Assembly (NCBI GenBank): GCA_022823665.1
Contig: JAJEHN010000017.1
Coordinates: 47,501-111,500 of the forward strand
Length of the DNA stretch: 64,000 nt
Direction: 5' to 3'
From: Thermoanaerobaculia bacterium
GTDB lineage: Bacteria > Acidobacteriota > Thermoanaerobaculia > Multivoradales > Multivoraceae
Part shown: positions 30,754-38,192 of the stretch, in pieces
Numbering within the stretch: the first letter of the stretch is position 1
Layout: each line of letters opens with the position of its first letter
Made by a program: the position numbers and the translations under genes
Notes under the pieces: generated by a model
The model's input: the letters and a program-made list of their open reading frames with translations, nothing else
Told to the model about the DNA's origin: nothing
Databases searched by the model: none

Positions 30754-31101
30754 TCAGGTCCCGCCGGCCTCCGCCGCGAGGGCCTCCTCCACCGTGTCGT
30801 AGGTCGGAAACAGCGACGCGACGCCGGCCACCGTCAGCAACTGAACGATCCGTTCCGAAGGCCGGACCAGGATGAGTTTCCGTTCCTCCGCGCGGAGCCT
30901 GACCAGGTAACCGACGAGCTCGCCGATGCCGGTCGAGTCCATGTAGTTGACATCGGAGAGGTCGAGCAGGACATGGCCGTCGCCTTCCGCCAGGCTCCGT
31001 TTCAACGCGTCGGCCAGGAACCGGGCGCTCTCTCCGAGCTTGATCACGCCCTCCACCGCCAGCAGGCTGGCTTCGCCGATCTGCTGCTTGTTGATGATCA
31101 T
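30754..31101 (-). CDS. STAS-domain anti-sigma factor antagonist-like protein
   Basis: A 115-residue single STAS domain. VLLDLSDVNYMDSTGIGELV includes the serine that an anti-sigma kinase phosphorylates in SpoIIAA/RsbV-type proteins, so the site is intact. No kinase or sigma factor gene is adjacent, so it probably works with partners elsewhere. It could instead belong to another partner-switching output. Confidence 0.85.
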   Translation of the reverse strand: MIINKQQIGEASLLAVEGVIKLGESARFLADALKRSLAEGDGHVLLDLSDVNYMDSTGIGELVGYLVRLRAEERKLILVRPSERIVQLLTVAGVASLFPTYDTVEEALAAEAGGT

Positions 31102-31139
31102 CGGAGGGACGGCAAGCGTGGCCGGCGGCCTCTGGATTC

Positions 31140-31802
31140 CTAGCGGCTGAAGCGACCCACGAACGTGCTCCGCTTGCCAGGGCTCTTCCAGGTGGCGCCC
31201 AGGCCCGGTCCTTGCCAGGTGTGCTCGATGGCGACGCCGGGGACGACTCCGTCAGTCGGCGCCAGCGGCGGATAGAAGACCGTCTCGTTGCCGCAGAGGT
31301 GGTCCCGGTGGTCGAGCGGCCGCGTCTTCACCGTGGCCAGCGTGCCCGCCGAGACCGAAGCAGCCCCGTTCGGCCGCAGATCGAACGTGACGTTCGCTGC
31401 CTCCACCAGGGCCACATCCGCAAGGAGGACGCCCCCCATGCCGCGCGCGAACCCTTCGAGCGCCGAACGCTGAGACCCGTCCGCGGCCGCGTCCACGATC
31501 AGCACGGATTCCGTGGCGCGCGATTCGGCGTACGGATCGCCGAGAGTCGCATCGGAACGTACGACCGCGAGCACCGAGAGGCCCGAAAGATCGACGCCGT
31601 CCCAGCCGCCCGCTTCGATCCGCCAGGCCATGATCGCCTCGTTGCCGACCAGCCCGACTTCGGAGTTCGCGAAACAGGGGCCGGTGTAGACGTCGGCGGT
31701 GCGCGCTTCGACGTACATACCCGAGACTCCGGCCGCCATCGCGGCGGCGGGCAGGACCATCAGAAGCAGGGCGGGGAAGAGAACTCGTGAAGTGAATCTC
31801 AT
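31140..31802 (-). CDS. Exported DUF1326-like protein
   Basis: A 220-residue protein with a signal peptide (LFPALLLMVLPAAAMA). The mature part (MYVEARTADVYTGPCF and GWDGVDLSGLSVLAVV) resembles DUF1326 proteins, whose role is unknown. Two cysteines are visible in the mature part. The ATG overlaps the stop of the small Cys-rich gene ahead of it by 4 bases, so it is probably translated with the molybdenum hydroxylase operon. The open frame extends upstream, but the signal peptide fixes the start. Confidence 0.65.
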   Translation of the reverse strand: MRFTSRVLFPALLLMVLPAAAMAAGVSGMYVEARTADVYTGPCFANSEVGLVGNEAIMAWRIEAGGWDGVDLSGLSVLAVVRSDATLGDPYAESRATESVLIVDAAADGSQRSALEGFARGMGGVLLADVALVEAANVTFDLRPNGAASVSAGTLATVKTRPLDHRDHLCGNETVFYPPLAPTDGVVPGVAIEHTWQGPGLGATWKSPGKRSTFVGRFSR

Positions 31803-32074
31803 GTCGGCAGGTCTCCGTGGGCCGGGTTTCGGGGGTTTGGGCCGTGGCTCTCGAAGCAGCGCCGGCCTTCCCGGCAGTCCTCCCGGGAGGCTACCGCGCC
31901 GTCGGGCCCGAGACAGTTCATGCTGTGCGTACACCAGACGAAGCCGTCGTCGATCTCGTGTTGCGGGTCCACGTCCATGCCCGGCTCCACCGGCGCCAGG
32001 GCCATGAACATCGTCTTCCAGCGCAGCCTCAGGCAGAGTTGCGGCGCCTGGGGAATGAGCGGACGGTCGGCCAT
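31799..32074 (-). CDS. Small Cys-rich protein of unknown function
   Basis: A 91-residue protein with no signal peptide. Its second half, from WCTHSMNCLGPDG through EDCREGRRCF, has four cysteines that could bind a metal or cluster. It starts 5 bases after the FAD-subunit gene and overlaps the DUF1326-like gene by 4, so all are in one operon. I do not recognise the family. Reading it as real rests on the tight spacing and a non-random Cys/His content. Confidence 0.55.
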   Translation of the reverse strand: MADRPLIPQAPQLCLRLRWKTMFMALAPVEPGMDVDPQHEIDDGFVWCTHSMNCLGPDGAVASREDCREGRRCFESHGPNPRNPAHGDLPT

Positions 32075-32079
32075 CGCGT

Positions 32080-33054
32080 TCAGATCTCCATCCCGGCGGC
32101 GCGGCCGAGGGCGCGCCGCACCGCGGTCCGGGCAAGCTGGACCTTGTATCGGTTGCCGCTCATCGGCCGGGCGCCTTCCACGGCCGCATTCGCGGCCGCG
32201 GCCACGGTCTCCGGCGTCAGCTCCTGTCCGGACAGCACGTCGGCCGCCGCCGTCGCCACATGGGGCACGGGCGCGGCGTGGCCCAACACGATCCGCGCCC
32301 GCTCGGTTCGCGGTCCCGAGCCGGTGAGCGACACGGCGGCCGCCATCAGCGGCCAGTCCAGCGCGCGGCGCTGGCGGACTTCGTACACGGCCGACCGGGA
32401 TCCCTCGACGTTGGCTTCGACGCCGACCAGGAGTTCGCCCGGCGCCAGCGTGTTCTCGCGCTCTCCCGCCGCCTGCGGCGCCCGGTACAGCGCCTCCACC
32501 GGCAGCCTGCGCTCGCCGGCCGGCCCGTGAACGACCGCTTCCGCCCCGAGCGCGACCAGCAGCGGCGCCAGGCTGGACGGGTTGACGAAACGGGCTTCGC
32601 CTTCCGGGAAGATCGCGTGGTATCGATTGTCGCCGTCCGCCACCATCGAGCGGCCGTCTGCGGCCAGCGCCAGCAGGCCGAAGCCCCGGCGGTAGTACCA
32701 GCACCGGGGGCGCTGGAGCAGATCGCCGCCGACCGTGCCCATCGCCCGCAACTGCGGGCTGGCGACGCCGTCGATCGCGACGGCCAGAGCGGGCAGGGCC
32801 GCGATCGCGCCGTCGTCGTCGCGCAGCTCCTGCAGGGTCGTCATGGCGCCGACGCGGAGCATGCCGCCGTCGAGTTCGATCCCGGAGAGACCCGGCACCC
32901 CGCGAAGCGCGACCAGCCGATCGACCCGTTCGACATCGTCCTTGAGCAGACTCAGAAGATCCGTACCGCCGGCCAGCGCCTCGCTGCCCTCCGCTTCCAG
33001 CAGGCCGACCGCCTGGTCGACGGTCGCCGGCGCGGCGTAACCGAACGGGCGCAT
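32080..33054 (-). CDS. Molybdenum hydroxylase FAD-binding subunit
   Basis: Middle subunit of a xanthine dehydrogenase/aldehyde oxidase type enzyme, 324 residues. MRPFGYAAPATVDQAVGLL, LAGGTDLLSLLKD and the FAD loop SPQLRAMGTVGGDLLQRPRC match the family. Homologs of the periplasmic PaoB kind carry extra cysteines for a 4Fe-4S cluster just after this point; here only the Cys in RPRCWYYRR is seen, so the cluster is probably missing. The start overlaps the large-subunit stop as TGATG. Confidence 0.9.
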   Translation of the reverse strand: MRPFGYAAPATVDQAVGLLEAEGSEALAGGTDLLSLLKDDVERVDRLVALRGVPGLSGIELDGGMLRVGAMTTLQELRDDDGAIAALPALAVAIDGVASPQLRAMGTVGGDLLQRPRCWYYRRGFGLLALAADGRSMVADGDNRYHAIFPEGEARFVNPSSLAPLLVALGAEAVVHGPAGERRLPVEALYRAPQAAGERENTLAPGELLVGVEANVEGSRSAVYEVRQRRALDWPLMAAAVSLTGSGPRTERARIVLGHAAPVPHVATAAADVLSGQELTPETVAAAANAAVEGARPMSGNRYKVQLARTAVRRALGRAAGMEI

Positions 33055-35183
33055 CAGGCCGGCCCTCCCCGTCCGGCCAGCGCGTCCAGCACGCGGTCGG
33101 GGGTCAACGGCAGATAAGGCACGCGGACGCCGATCGCGTTCGCCACCGCGTTGCTGATCGCGGCGCCCGGCGAGATGACCGGCGGTTCGCCCAGACCGAT
33201 CACGCCGCGCTCGTCGTATCCCGGGCCGGTCATCATGTGGACCTCGAGCGACCCCACGTCGACGAGACCGGCGAGCTTGTAGAACTCCATGTCCGCGTTC
33301 AGGAGCCTGCCGCTCACCGGATCCGGAATCCACTCCTCGTAGAGCGCGTAGCCGACGCCCATGATCAGGCCGCCGTAGACCTGGCTCTCCGCCAGCCGGC
33401 GATTGATGATCAGGCCGCAATCCTGGACCGCGATCACTCGTTCGACGTGCACGACGCCGGTCTCGATGTCGACTTCCACCTCGGCGATCTGCACGCCGCC
33501 CACGCCGCTGGAGATCAGCCGGCCGGGGCCGGGATTGCGACCCTGAACGCTGATCGGCGCGCCGCCGATCTGGGCCGCCGCCTCGCGCCAGGACATCCCG
33601 CGAGAGGAATCCCCGTCCACGAACACCCGTCCGCCCCCGGCGACCAGTTGCTCCGGCTCGGCCTCGAGCCGCGGCGCCACGTGGACGAGCACCTCGCGCA
33701 GGGCGTCCTGCGCCGCCCGCCGGGTAGAGGCGGTGACTCCGCCCACCGTCGAACTGCCGCCGGAGGGGCCGGACTGCGGGTACACGTTGTCGCCGAGCGA
33801 CACCCGCACCTGGTTGAGTTCGAGGCCGAAGGTCTCGGCGAGCACCTGGGCCACGATCGTGCGCGTCCCGGTGCCGATGTCCTGGCTGCCGATCCGCGCT
33901 TCGACCGCGCCGTCCGGATGAACCGTCACGTCGCAGTTGCTCGAGTGGCCGCGGCCGCCCCAGGTGTGAACGGAGACGCCGAGACCGCGGTGGACCGCTC
34001 CCTCGCGCGTTCGCCCACGCGGCTGCCAGCGCTCCTTCCAGGACGCCATCTCCGCGGCGATCGCGAACTGTTCCCGGTAGGTGTCGGCCCGGCCGGTCAG
34101 GTCCAGGTTGCGTTCGAGAAAATCGATCGGGTCGAGACCCAGCTCGTCGGCCAGGTCGTCCAGGACGGCCATCGTCAGGAAGCACGCCTGCGGATGGTTG
34201 GGCGCCCGCCAGGCTCTGGAACCGGCCAGGTTCGTCGGCACGGAGGTGTGGCGTGTGCGGCGGTTCGGCAACCTGCTGAAGACGTACGGCAGGGGCGTCT
34301 GGCCCGTGCCCGGAAGGCCTCCCGAACCCCAGGAGTCCGAATCCCAGGCCACGAGCCGGCCCTGTTCGTCGGCCGCCGCCCGGATGCGGGCGAAGGCCGA
34401 GGGCCGGCTGCCCGCGACCGTCACCTCCTGGTCCCTCTCGAGGAAGAGCTTCACCGGCGCTCCCGCCTTGCGCGCCAGCTCGGCGCCGACGATGCCCCAG
34501 CGGTCGGGCGAGAACTTCGAACCGAAGCCGCCGCCCATGTACTCGGTCCGGATCCGCACCTGGCTCGCCGGCACGCCGAGTTCCGTCGCGAACTGCCCGG
34601 CCAGGGTCGAGACCGCCTGGGTCGAGGCGTGAACCTCCAGTTCGTCGCCGTCCCAGGAACAGACCTGGCCATGGGGCTCCAGGCACATGTGAGCCATCTG
34701 GGGCATGCCCAGTGTCCGCTCCACCGTGCGATGGGCCGTAGCGAAGGCGGCGTCCGGATCGCCTTCCGCCCTCTCGCCGGCGGCCCTGGCATCGGGCGCG
34801 CCATCGCGATCCTCTTCCGTCACGAAGTGCGGAAGCACCTCGTAGTCGACCCGGATCGCCCGCACCGCATCCCGCGCCACTTCCTCGGTCACCGCGGCGA
34901 CGGCCGCGATCTCGTCGCCGGCCCACTGGATCTCGGAGCCCTCTCCCTGGATCACATGGACCACGCGCACGCCGGGCATGGCCTCGGCCGCGGACGTGTC
35001 GATCCCCACGATCCGCGCATGGGCATGCGGGCAGGTCAGGATCTTCGCCGCCAGCAGGCCACTCGGGTTCTGGTCGGACGGATACTTCGCGAAGCCGGTC
35101 GACTTGACCGGGCCGTCGAGCCGCGCCGGCCGCGAGCCGATCAGGGCCCTCCGGTCCGCCTCGGGCCACGAGTAGTCAGCCAC
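33054..35183 (-). CDS. Molybdenum hydroxylase large (molybdopterin-binding) subunit
   Basis: Catalytic subunit of the xanthine dehydrogenase/aldehyde oxidase family, 709 residues, probably binding molybdopterin cytosine dinucleotide. RTEYMGGGFGSKF, RAPNHPQACF, SSTVGG and the catalytic glutamate in GLGEPPVISPGAA are visible. The start is a GTG overlapping the Fe-S gene by 8 bases. With the Fe-S and FAD subunits it forms a PaoABC-like enzyme that would oxidise aldehydes or heterocycles. The substrate is not clear. Confidence 0.92.
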   Translation of the reverse strand: MADYSWPEADRRALIGSRPARLDGPVKSTGFAKYPSDQNPSGLLAAKILTCPHAHARIVGIDTSAAEAMPGVRVVHVIQGEGSEIQWAGDEIAAVAAVTEEVARDAVRAIRVDYEVLPHFVTEEDRDGAPDARAAGERAEGDPDAAFATAHRTVERTLGMPQMAHMCLEPHGQVCSWDGDELEVHASTQAVSTLAGQFATELGVPASQVRIRTEYMGGGFGSKFSPDRWGIVGAELARKAGAPVKLFLERDQEVTVAGSRPSAFARIRAAADEQGRLVAWDSDSWGSGGLPGTGQTPLPYVFSRLPNRRTRHTSVPTNLAGSRAWRAPNHPQACFLTMAVLDDLADELGLDPIDFLERNLDLTGRADTYREQFAIAAEMASWKERWQPRGRTREGAVHRGLGVSVHTWGGRGHSSNCDVTVHPDGAVEARIGSQDIGTGTRTIVAQVLAETFGLELNQVRVSLGDNVYPQSGPSGGSSTVGGVTASTRRAAQDALREVLVHVAPRLEAEPEQLVAGGGRVFVDGDSSRGMSWREAAAQIGGAPISVQGRNPGPGRLISSGVGGVQIAEVEVDIETGVVHVERVIAVQDCGLIINRRLAESQVYGGLIMGVGYALYEEWIPDPVSGRLLNADMEFYKLAGLVDVGSLEVHMMTGPGYDERGVIGLGEPPVISPGAAISNAVANAIGVRVPYLPLTPDRVLDALAGRGGPA

Positions 35184-35814
35184 CGCTCACTCCCCCGCCC
35201 CCGGCGCCCTCGACCACGGCGCGGATGCCCTTGTAGGTCCCGCAGCGGCAGAGATTGCCGCCCAGGCCCGCTTCGATCTCCTGTTCCGACGGCGCCGGAT
35301 GACGCGCGAGCAGCGCCGCGGTCGCCACGACGAAGCCGGGCGTGCAGTACCCGCACTGCTGCGCGTCGTTCTCGACGAAGGCCTGCTGCACGTCGTGCAT
35401 GGCGTCCGGCGAACCCAGCCCCTCGACCGTCGTGATGCTGCGGCCCGCGGACTCGATCATCAGGCGGCTGCACGCGTAGATCGGGCGGCCGTCCTCGAGC
35501 ACGGTACAGGCGCCGCAGGTGCCGCGGTCGCAGACCCGTTTCGGCCCCGTCACGTCGAGCCGATCACGCAGGCCGTCGAGCAGGGTGACCCGCGGCTCCA
35601 CCGCCAGCCGCCGGGTGGCGCCGTTCACCTCGAGTTCGATCTCGACCGGGCCCGGACCGACCGTATCCGGCGCTTCGGCGTCGGTCGCGGCCGCGGCGCC
35701 GGCGGCCTCGCCGGTCAGGAGGCCCGCGGCCAGACCGCCCGAGAGGGCGCCCGCGGCGCCGCCACGCAGGAACGACCGGCGAGAGAGTCCTGACCGCTTT
35801 GCGTCGTCCGTCAC
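35176..35814 (-). CDS. Molybdenum hydroxylase 2Fe-2S subunit, Tat-exported
   Basis: Small subunit with two 2Fe-2S clusters. SRRSFLRGG near residue 11 is a twin-arginine signal, so the whole enzyme is probably exported folded to the periplasm, as for E. coli PaoABC. CDRGTCGACTVL and a later Cys form the first cluster; CGYCTPG and CRCGTYKGI form the second. I take the GTG at 35814 (212 residues, GAGG 8 bases ahead). A TTG at 35838 with TAGAGT 12-13 bases before it is the alternative. Confidence 0.9.
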   Translation of the reverse strand: MTDDAKRSGLSRRSFLRGGAAGALSGGLAAGLLTGEAAGAAAATDAEAPDTVGPGPVEIELEVNGATRRLAVEPRVTLLDGLRDRLDVTGPKRVCDRGTCGACTVLEDGRPIYACSRLMIESAGRSITTVEGLGSPDAMHDVQQAFVENDAQQCGYCTPGFVVATAALLARHPAPSEQEIEAGLGGNLCRCGTYKGIRAVVEGAGGGGVSGG

Positions 35815-35871
35815 GCGCTCACCCTCGTTTCGTGCCAATCGGAAGCCGCCACTCTACCAGTTGGAGGCGGC

Positions 35872-36993
35872 TCAGGTGCTCGCTCCCGCGTCGCGATGTC
35901 GAAGCCGGCGACACACCTCGACGAACTGCGAAAGCCCGTCCGCCGTGAGCATCCCCTGCAACTCATGGTCGCGCACGACCCAGAGCGCCCGGGCCGGACT
36001 CTGCAGTTCCCGGAGCACGTCCAGCAGTTCGCAGTCCTCCGCCACCGTCAGCGGGTCCCGGTTCATCAGCTCCAGCAGGGGCGTGTCGGCCGGGAAGCGG
36101 GTCACCGACTCGAGCAGGCGCTCCCGGTCCACTTCGCCGGCCACCCTGCCCCAGCCGTCGACCACCGGGAACTGGCGCTGCGTGGTCGAGAGCAGCAGGC
36201 GCACCGCCCACTCGATCGTGTCCTGGGGCGCCAGGCGCTCGCAGCGGGTCATCATCGCCTCGGCCGCCCGGCGGCCCTGCAGGACCTGGAGGGTCTTGAC
36301 CAGGGAGGACTCGCGGCTCGCGCCCAGCAGGATGAAGAACGCCGTCAGGAACAGGAACAGGTTGAACGCCACGCCGAACTGCCAGGGGACGATGGCCGCC
36401 AGGCCGATCAGGCCGGCGAGTACCATGCCCAGTCGGGTCGCGACCTTGGTTGCCCGTTCCTGTCCCATGGCGAACGAGAGGGCCGAGCGGAGAATGCGAC
36501 CGCCGTCGAGCGGGAACGCGGGGAGCAGATTCAGCGCGAACAGGCAGAGGTTGCCGACCAGCAGCCACTGCAGCGCCGAGGCCACGTCGACCACCGCTCC
36601 GGCGCCAACCGGCGGAATCCCCGCGACCGTCAGTCCGACGAAGAGCACGATCGCCAGGACCAGGTTGAGCAGCGGACCGGCGGCGGCGATCCCCAGTTCA
36701 ACCATCCCTTTGGGATAGCCGTCCAGGCGGGCCACTCCGCAGACCGGCGTGAGGACGATGTCGCGCGTTTCGATGCCGAATCGTCGCGCCATGAGGGCAT
36801 GGCCGAGTTCATGGACGATGACGCTCATCAGCAGGCCCACGACGACGAACGTCAGCAGCAGCGCGCTGCTGCCCATGTCCGGGGCCAGCACGGCGAGCCA
36901 GACGAACAGGAGGATGAACGTGAAGTGGATCCGCACCCTGATCCCGAACAGGGTCAGCATGTGGAAGGCGAGGCCGCGCGCCAGGGGTCTCAT
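35872..36993 (-). CDS. Site-2 protease-like M50 metalloprotease with CBS domains
   Basis: Inner-membrane zinc protease of 373 residues. HELGH at 61-65 lies in a membrane segment and NLLPAFPLDGG gives the third ligand Asp163, so the active site looks complete. About six membrane segments are followed by a tail with two CBS repeats (from about 250 on: DTIEWAVRLLLS and DCELLDVLREL), which often sense nucleotides. The ATG overlaps the aminotransferase stop by 4 bases. The target, perhaps an anti-sigma factor or a signal peptide, is not known. Confidence 0.88.
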   Translation of the reverse strand: MRPLARGLAFHMLTLFGIRVRIHFTFILLFVWLAVLAPDMGSSALLLTFVVVGLLMSVIVHELGHALMARRFGIETRDIVLTPVCGVARLDGYPKGMVELGIAAAGPLLNLVLAIVLFVGLTVAGIPPVGAGAVVDVASALQWLLVGNLCLFALNLLPAFPLDGGRILRSALSFAMGQERATKVATRLGMVLAGLIGLAAIVPWQFGVAFNLFLFLTAFFILLGASRESSLVKTLQVLQGRRAAEAMMTRCERLAPQDTIEWAVRLLLSTTQRQFPVVDGWGRVAGEVDRERLLESVTRFPADTPLLELMNRDPLTVAEDCELLDVLRELQSPARALWVVRDHELQGMLTADGLSQFVEVCRRLRHRDAGAST

Positions 36994-38192
36994 CCCGCTC
37001 GAGCTCCGGCGGCGAACGACGGAGCGACCCGCCCGGTCGATCGGCCGAGGACCCGGACCAGGCCCTCGAGCCCTGCAGCCAGCTCTTCGTCGCTGCAGGC
37101 GAAGGAGAGGCGGATGTGACCTTCGCAGCCGAAGGCGGAACCGGGGGTAACGGCGACGCGCGCCTCCTCCAGCAGGCGGCCGCAGAGGGAAGCCGAGTCG
37201 GGACTCGCCTCGTCGAGGCAGGCCCTCACGTCCGGAAAGGCGTAGAAGGCGCCGGCCGGCGGCGGACAGACGACTCCGGGTACCCGTTCCAGTTCCCTGA
37301 GCACGACCTGCCGGCGGCGCGCGCAGGCCGCGACGAGCGCCGCCGACTCGGGCGGCTCCTCCGCCAGGACCGCCTCCGCACCAACCATCGCGAAGGAGGT
37401 CGCGTTCGAGGTCACATGGCTCTGGACGGCGGCCGCGGCCGCGACCACCTCGGCCGAACCGAGCAGATAGCCCACCCGCCAGCCGGTCATCGCGTAGCTC
37501 TTCGAGAAGGAACCGACCAGTACCACCGTGTCCGGGTACCGGGCCGCCAGCGCCGCGACGCTGGCGTGCCGGCGACCGTCGTACACGAAGCGCTCGTAGG
37601 TCTCGTCGGAGACCAGGAGCGCGCCCCGCTCGGCGCAGGCCGAAGCCAGGCGTTCGAGATCGAGGATGGAAGCGACGGCGCCGGTCGGATTGCACGGCGT
37701 GTTGACGATCACCGCCCGGGTCCGCTCGGTCATCGCCGCGATGAGCGGCTGCGCCCGAATGGCGAATCCGTCCTCCGCCGCCATCGGCACGGTGACGGCC
37801 TCGGCCCCGGCGAGTCGCACCTGGGCCGGAATGCTGACCCAGGCCGGGGTGTGCACGACAGCCTCGTCGCCGGGCGAAAGGAACGCGCGGGCAAGCTGGT
37901 ACAGGGCCGCCTTGGCGCCCACCGTGACCAGCGTGTTGGCCGGGCCCCACGGCGCGCCCTGCGCGCTGTAGCGATCCGCCAGCAAGGCCCTCAGCTCGGC
38001 CGTGCCCTCCAGCACCGTATACTTCGTCCGGCCCTCGTCGAGAGCCCGTTGCGCAGCCTTCACGGCTGTCCCGGGCGAGGGAAAGTCGGGCTCTCCGGCA
38101 CCCAGGTCGAGGACCTCGATTCCCTCACGGCGAAGCTCGGCTACCCGCCGGGTAACCGCCATCGTGGCCGACTCGCGCTCACCGGAAGGCAT
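36990..38192 (-). CDS. Class I pyridoxal-phosphate aminotransferase (aspartate-type)
   Basis: A 400-residue fold-type I aminotransferase. GAGEPDFPSP, NTPCNPTGA (164-172), Asp196 in VSDETYE and Schiff-base Lys231 in SFSKSYAMTGWRVGYL are clear; FACSDEEL is at the end. It may serve aspartate, aromatic or other amino acids. The ATG at 38192 shares bases with the dsbD ATG on the other strand. TACGAT 8 bases upstream and no ribosome site suggest a leaderless mRNA. It is coupled to the M50 protease gene. Confidence 0.9.
   Translation of the reverse strand: MPSGERESATMAVTRRVAELRREGIEVLDLGAGEPDFPSPGTAVKAAQRALDEGRTKYTVLEGTAELRALLADRYSAQGAPWGPANTLVTVGAKAALYQLARAFLSPGDEAVVHTPAWVSIPAQVRLAGAEAVTVPMAAEDGFAIRAQPLIAAMTERTRAVIVNTPCNPTGAVASILDLERLASACAERGALLVSDETYERFVYDGRRHASVAALAARYPDTVVLVGSFSKSYAMTGWRVGYLLGSAEVVAAAAAVQSHVTSNATSFAMVGAEAVLAEEPPESAALVAACARRRQVVLRELERVPGVVCPPPAGAFYAFPDVRACLDEASPDSASLCGRLLEEARVAVTPGSAFGCEGHIRLSFACSDEELAAGLEGLVRVLGRSTGRVAPSFAAGARAG

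Noticed and set aside
33237..35435. 732-codon plus-strand frame opposite the molybdenum subunit
   Set aside because: Mirror frame of a strongly supported gene.
38142..38154. TACCCG-C-CGGGTA palindrome as an operator for dsbD
   Set aside because: It lies within conserved aminotransferase codons and palindromes this short are expected by chance.
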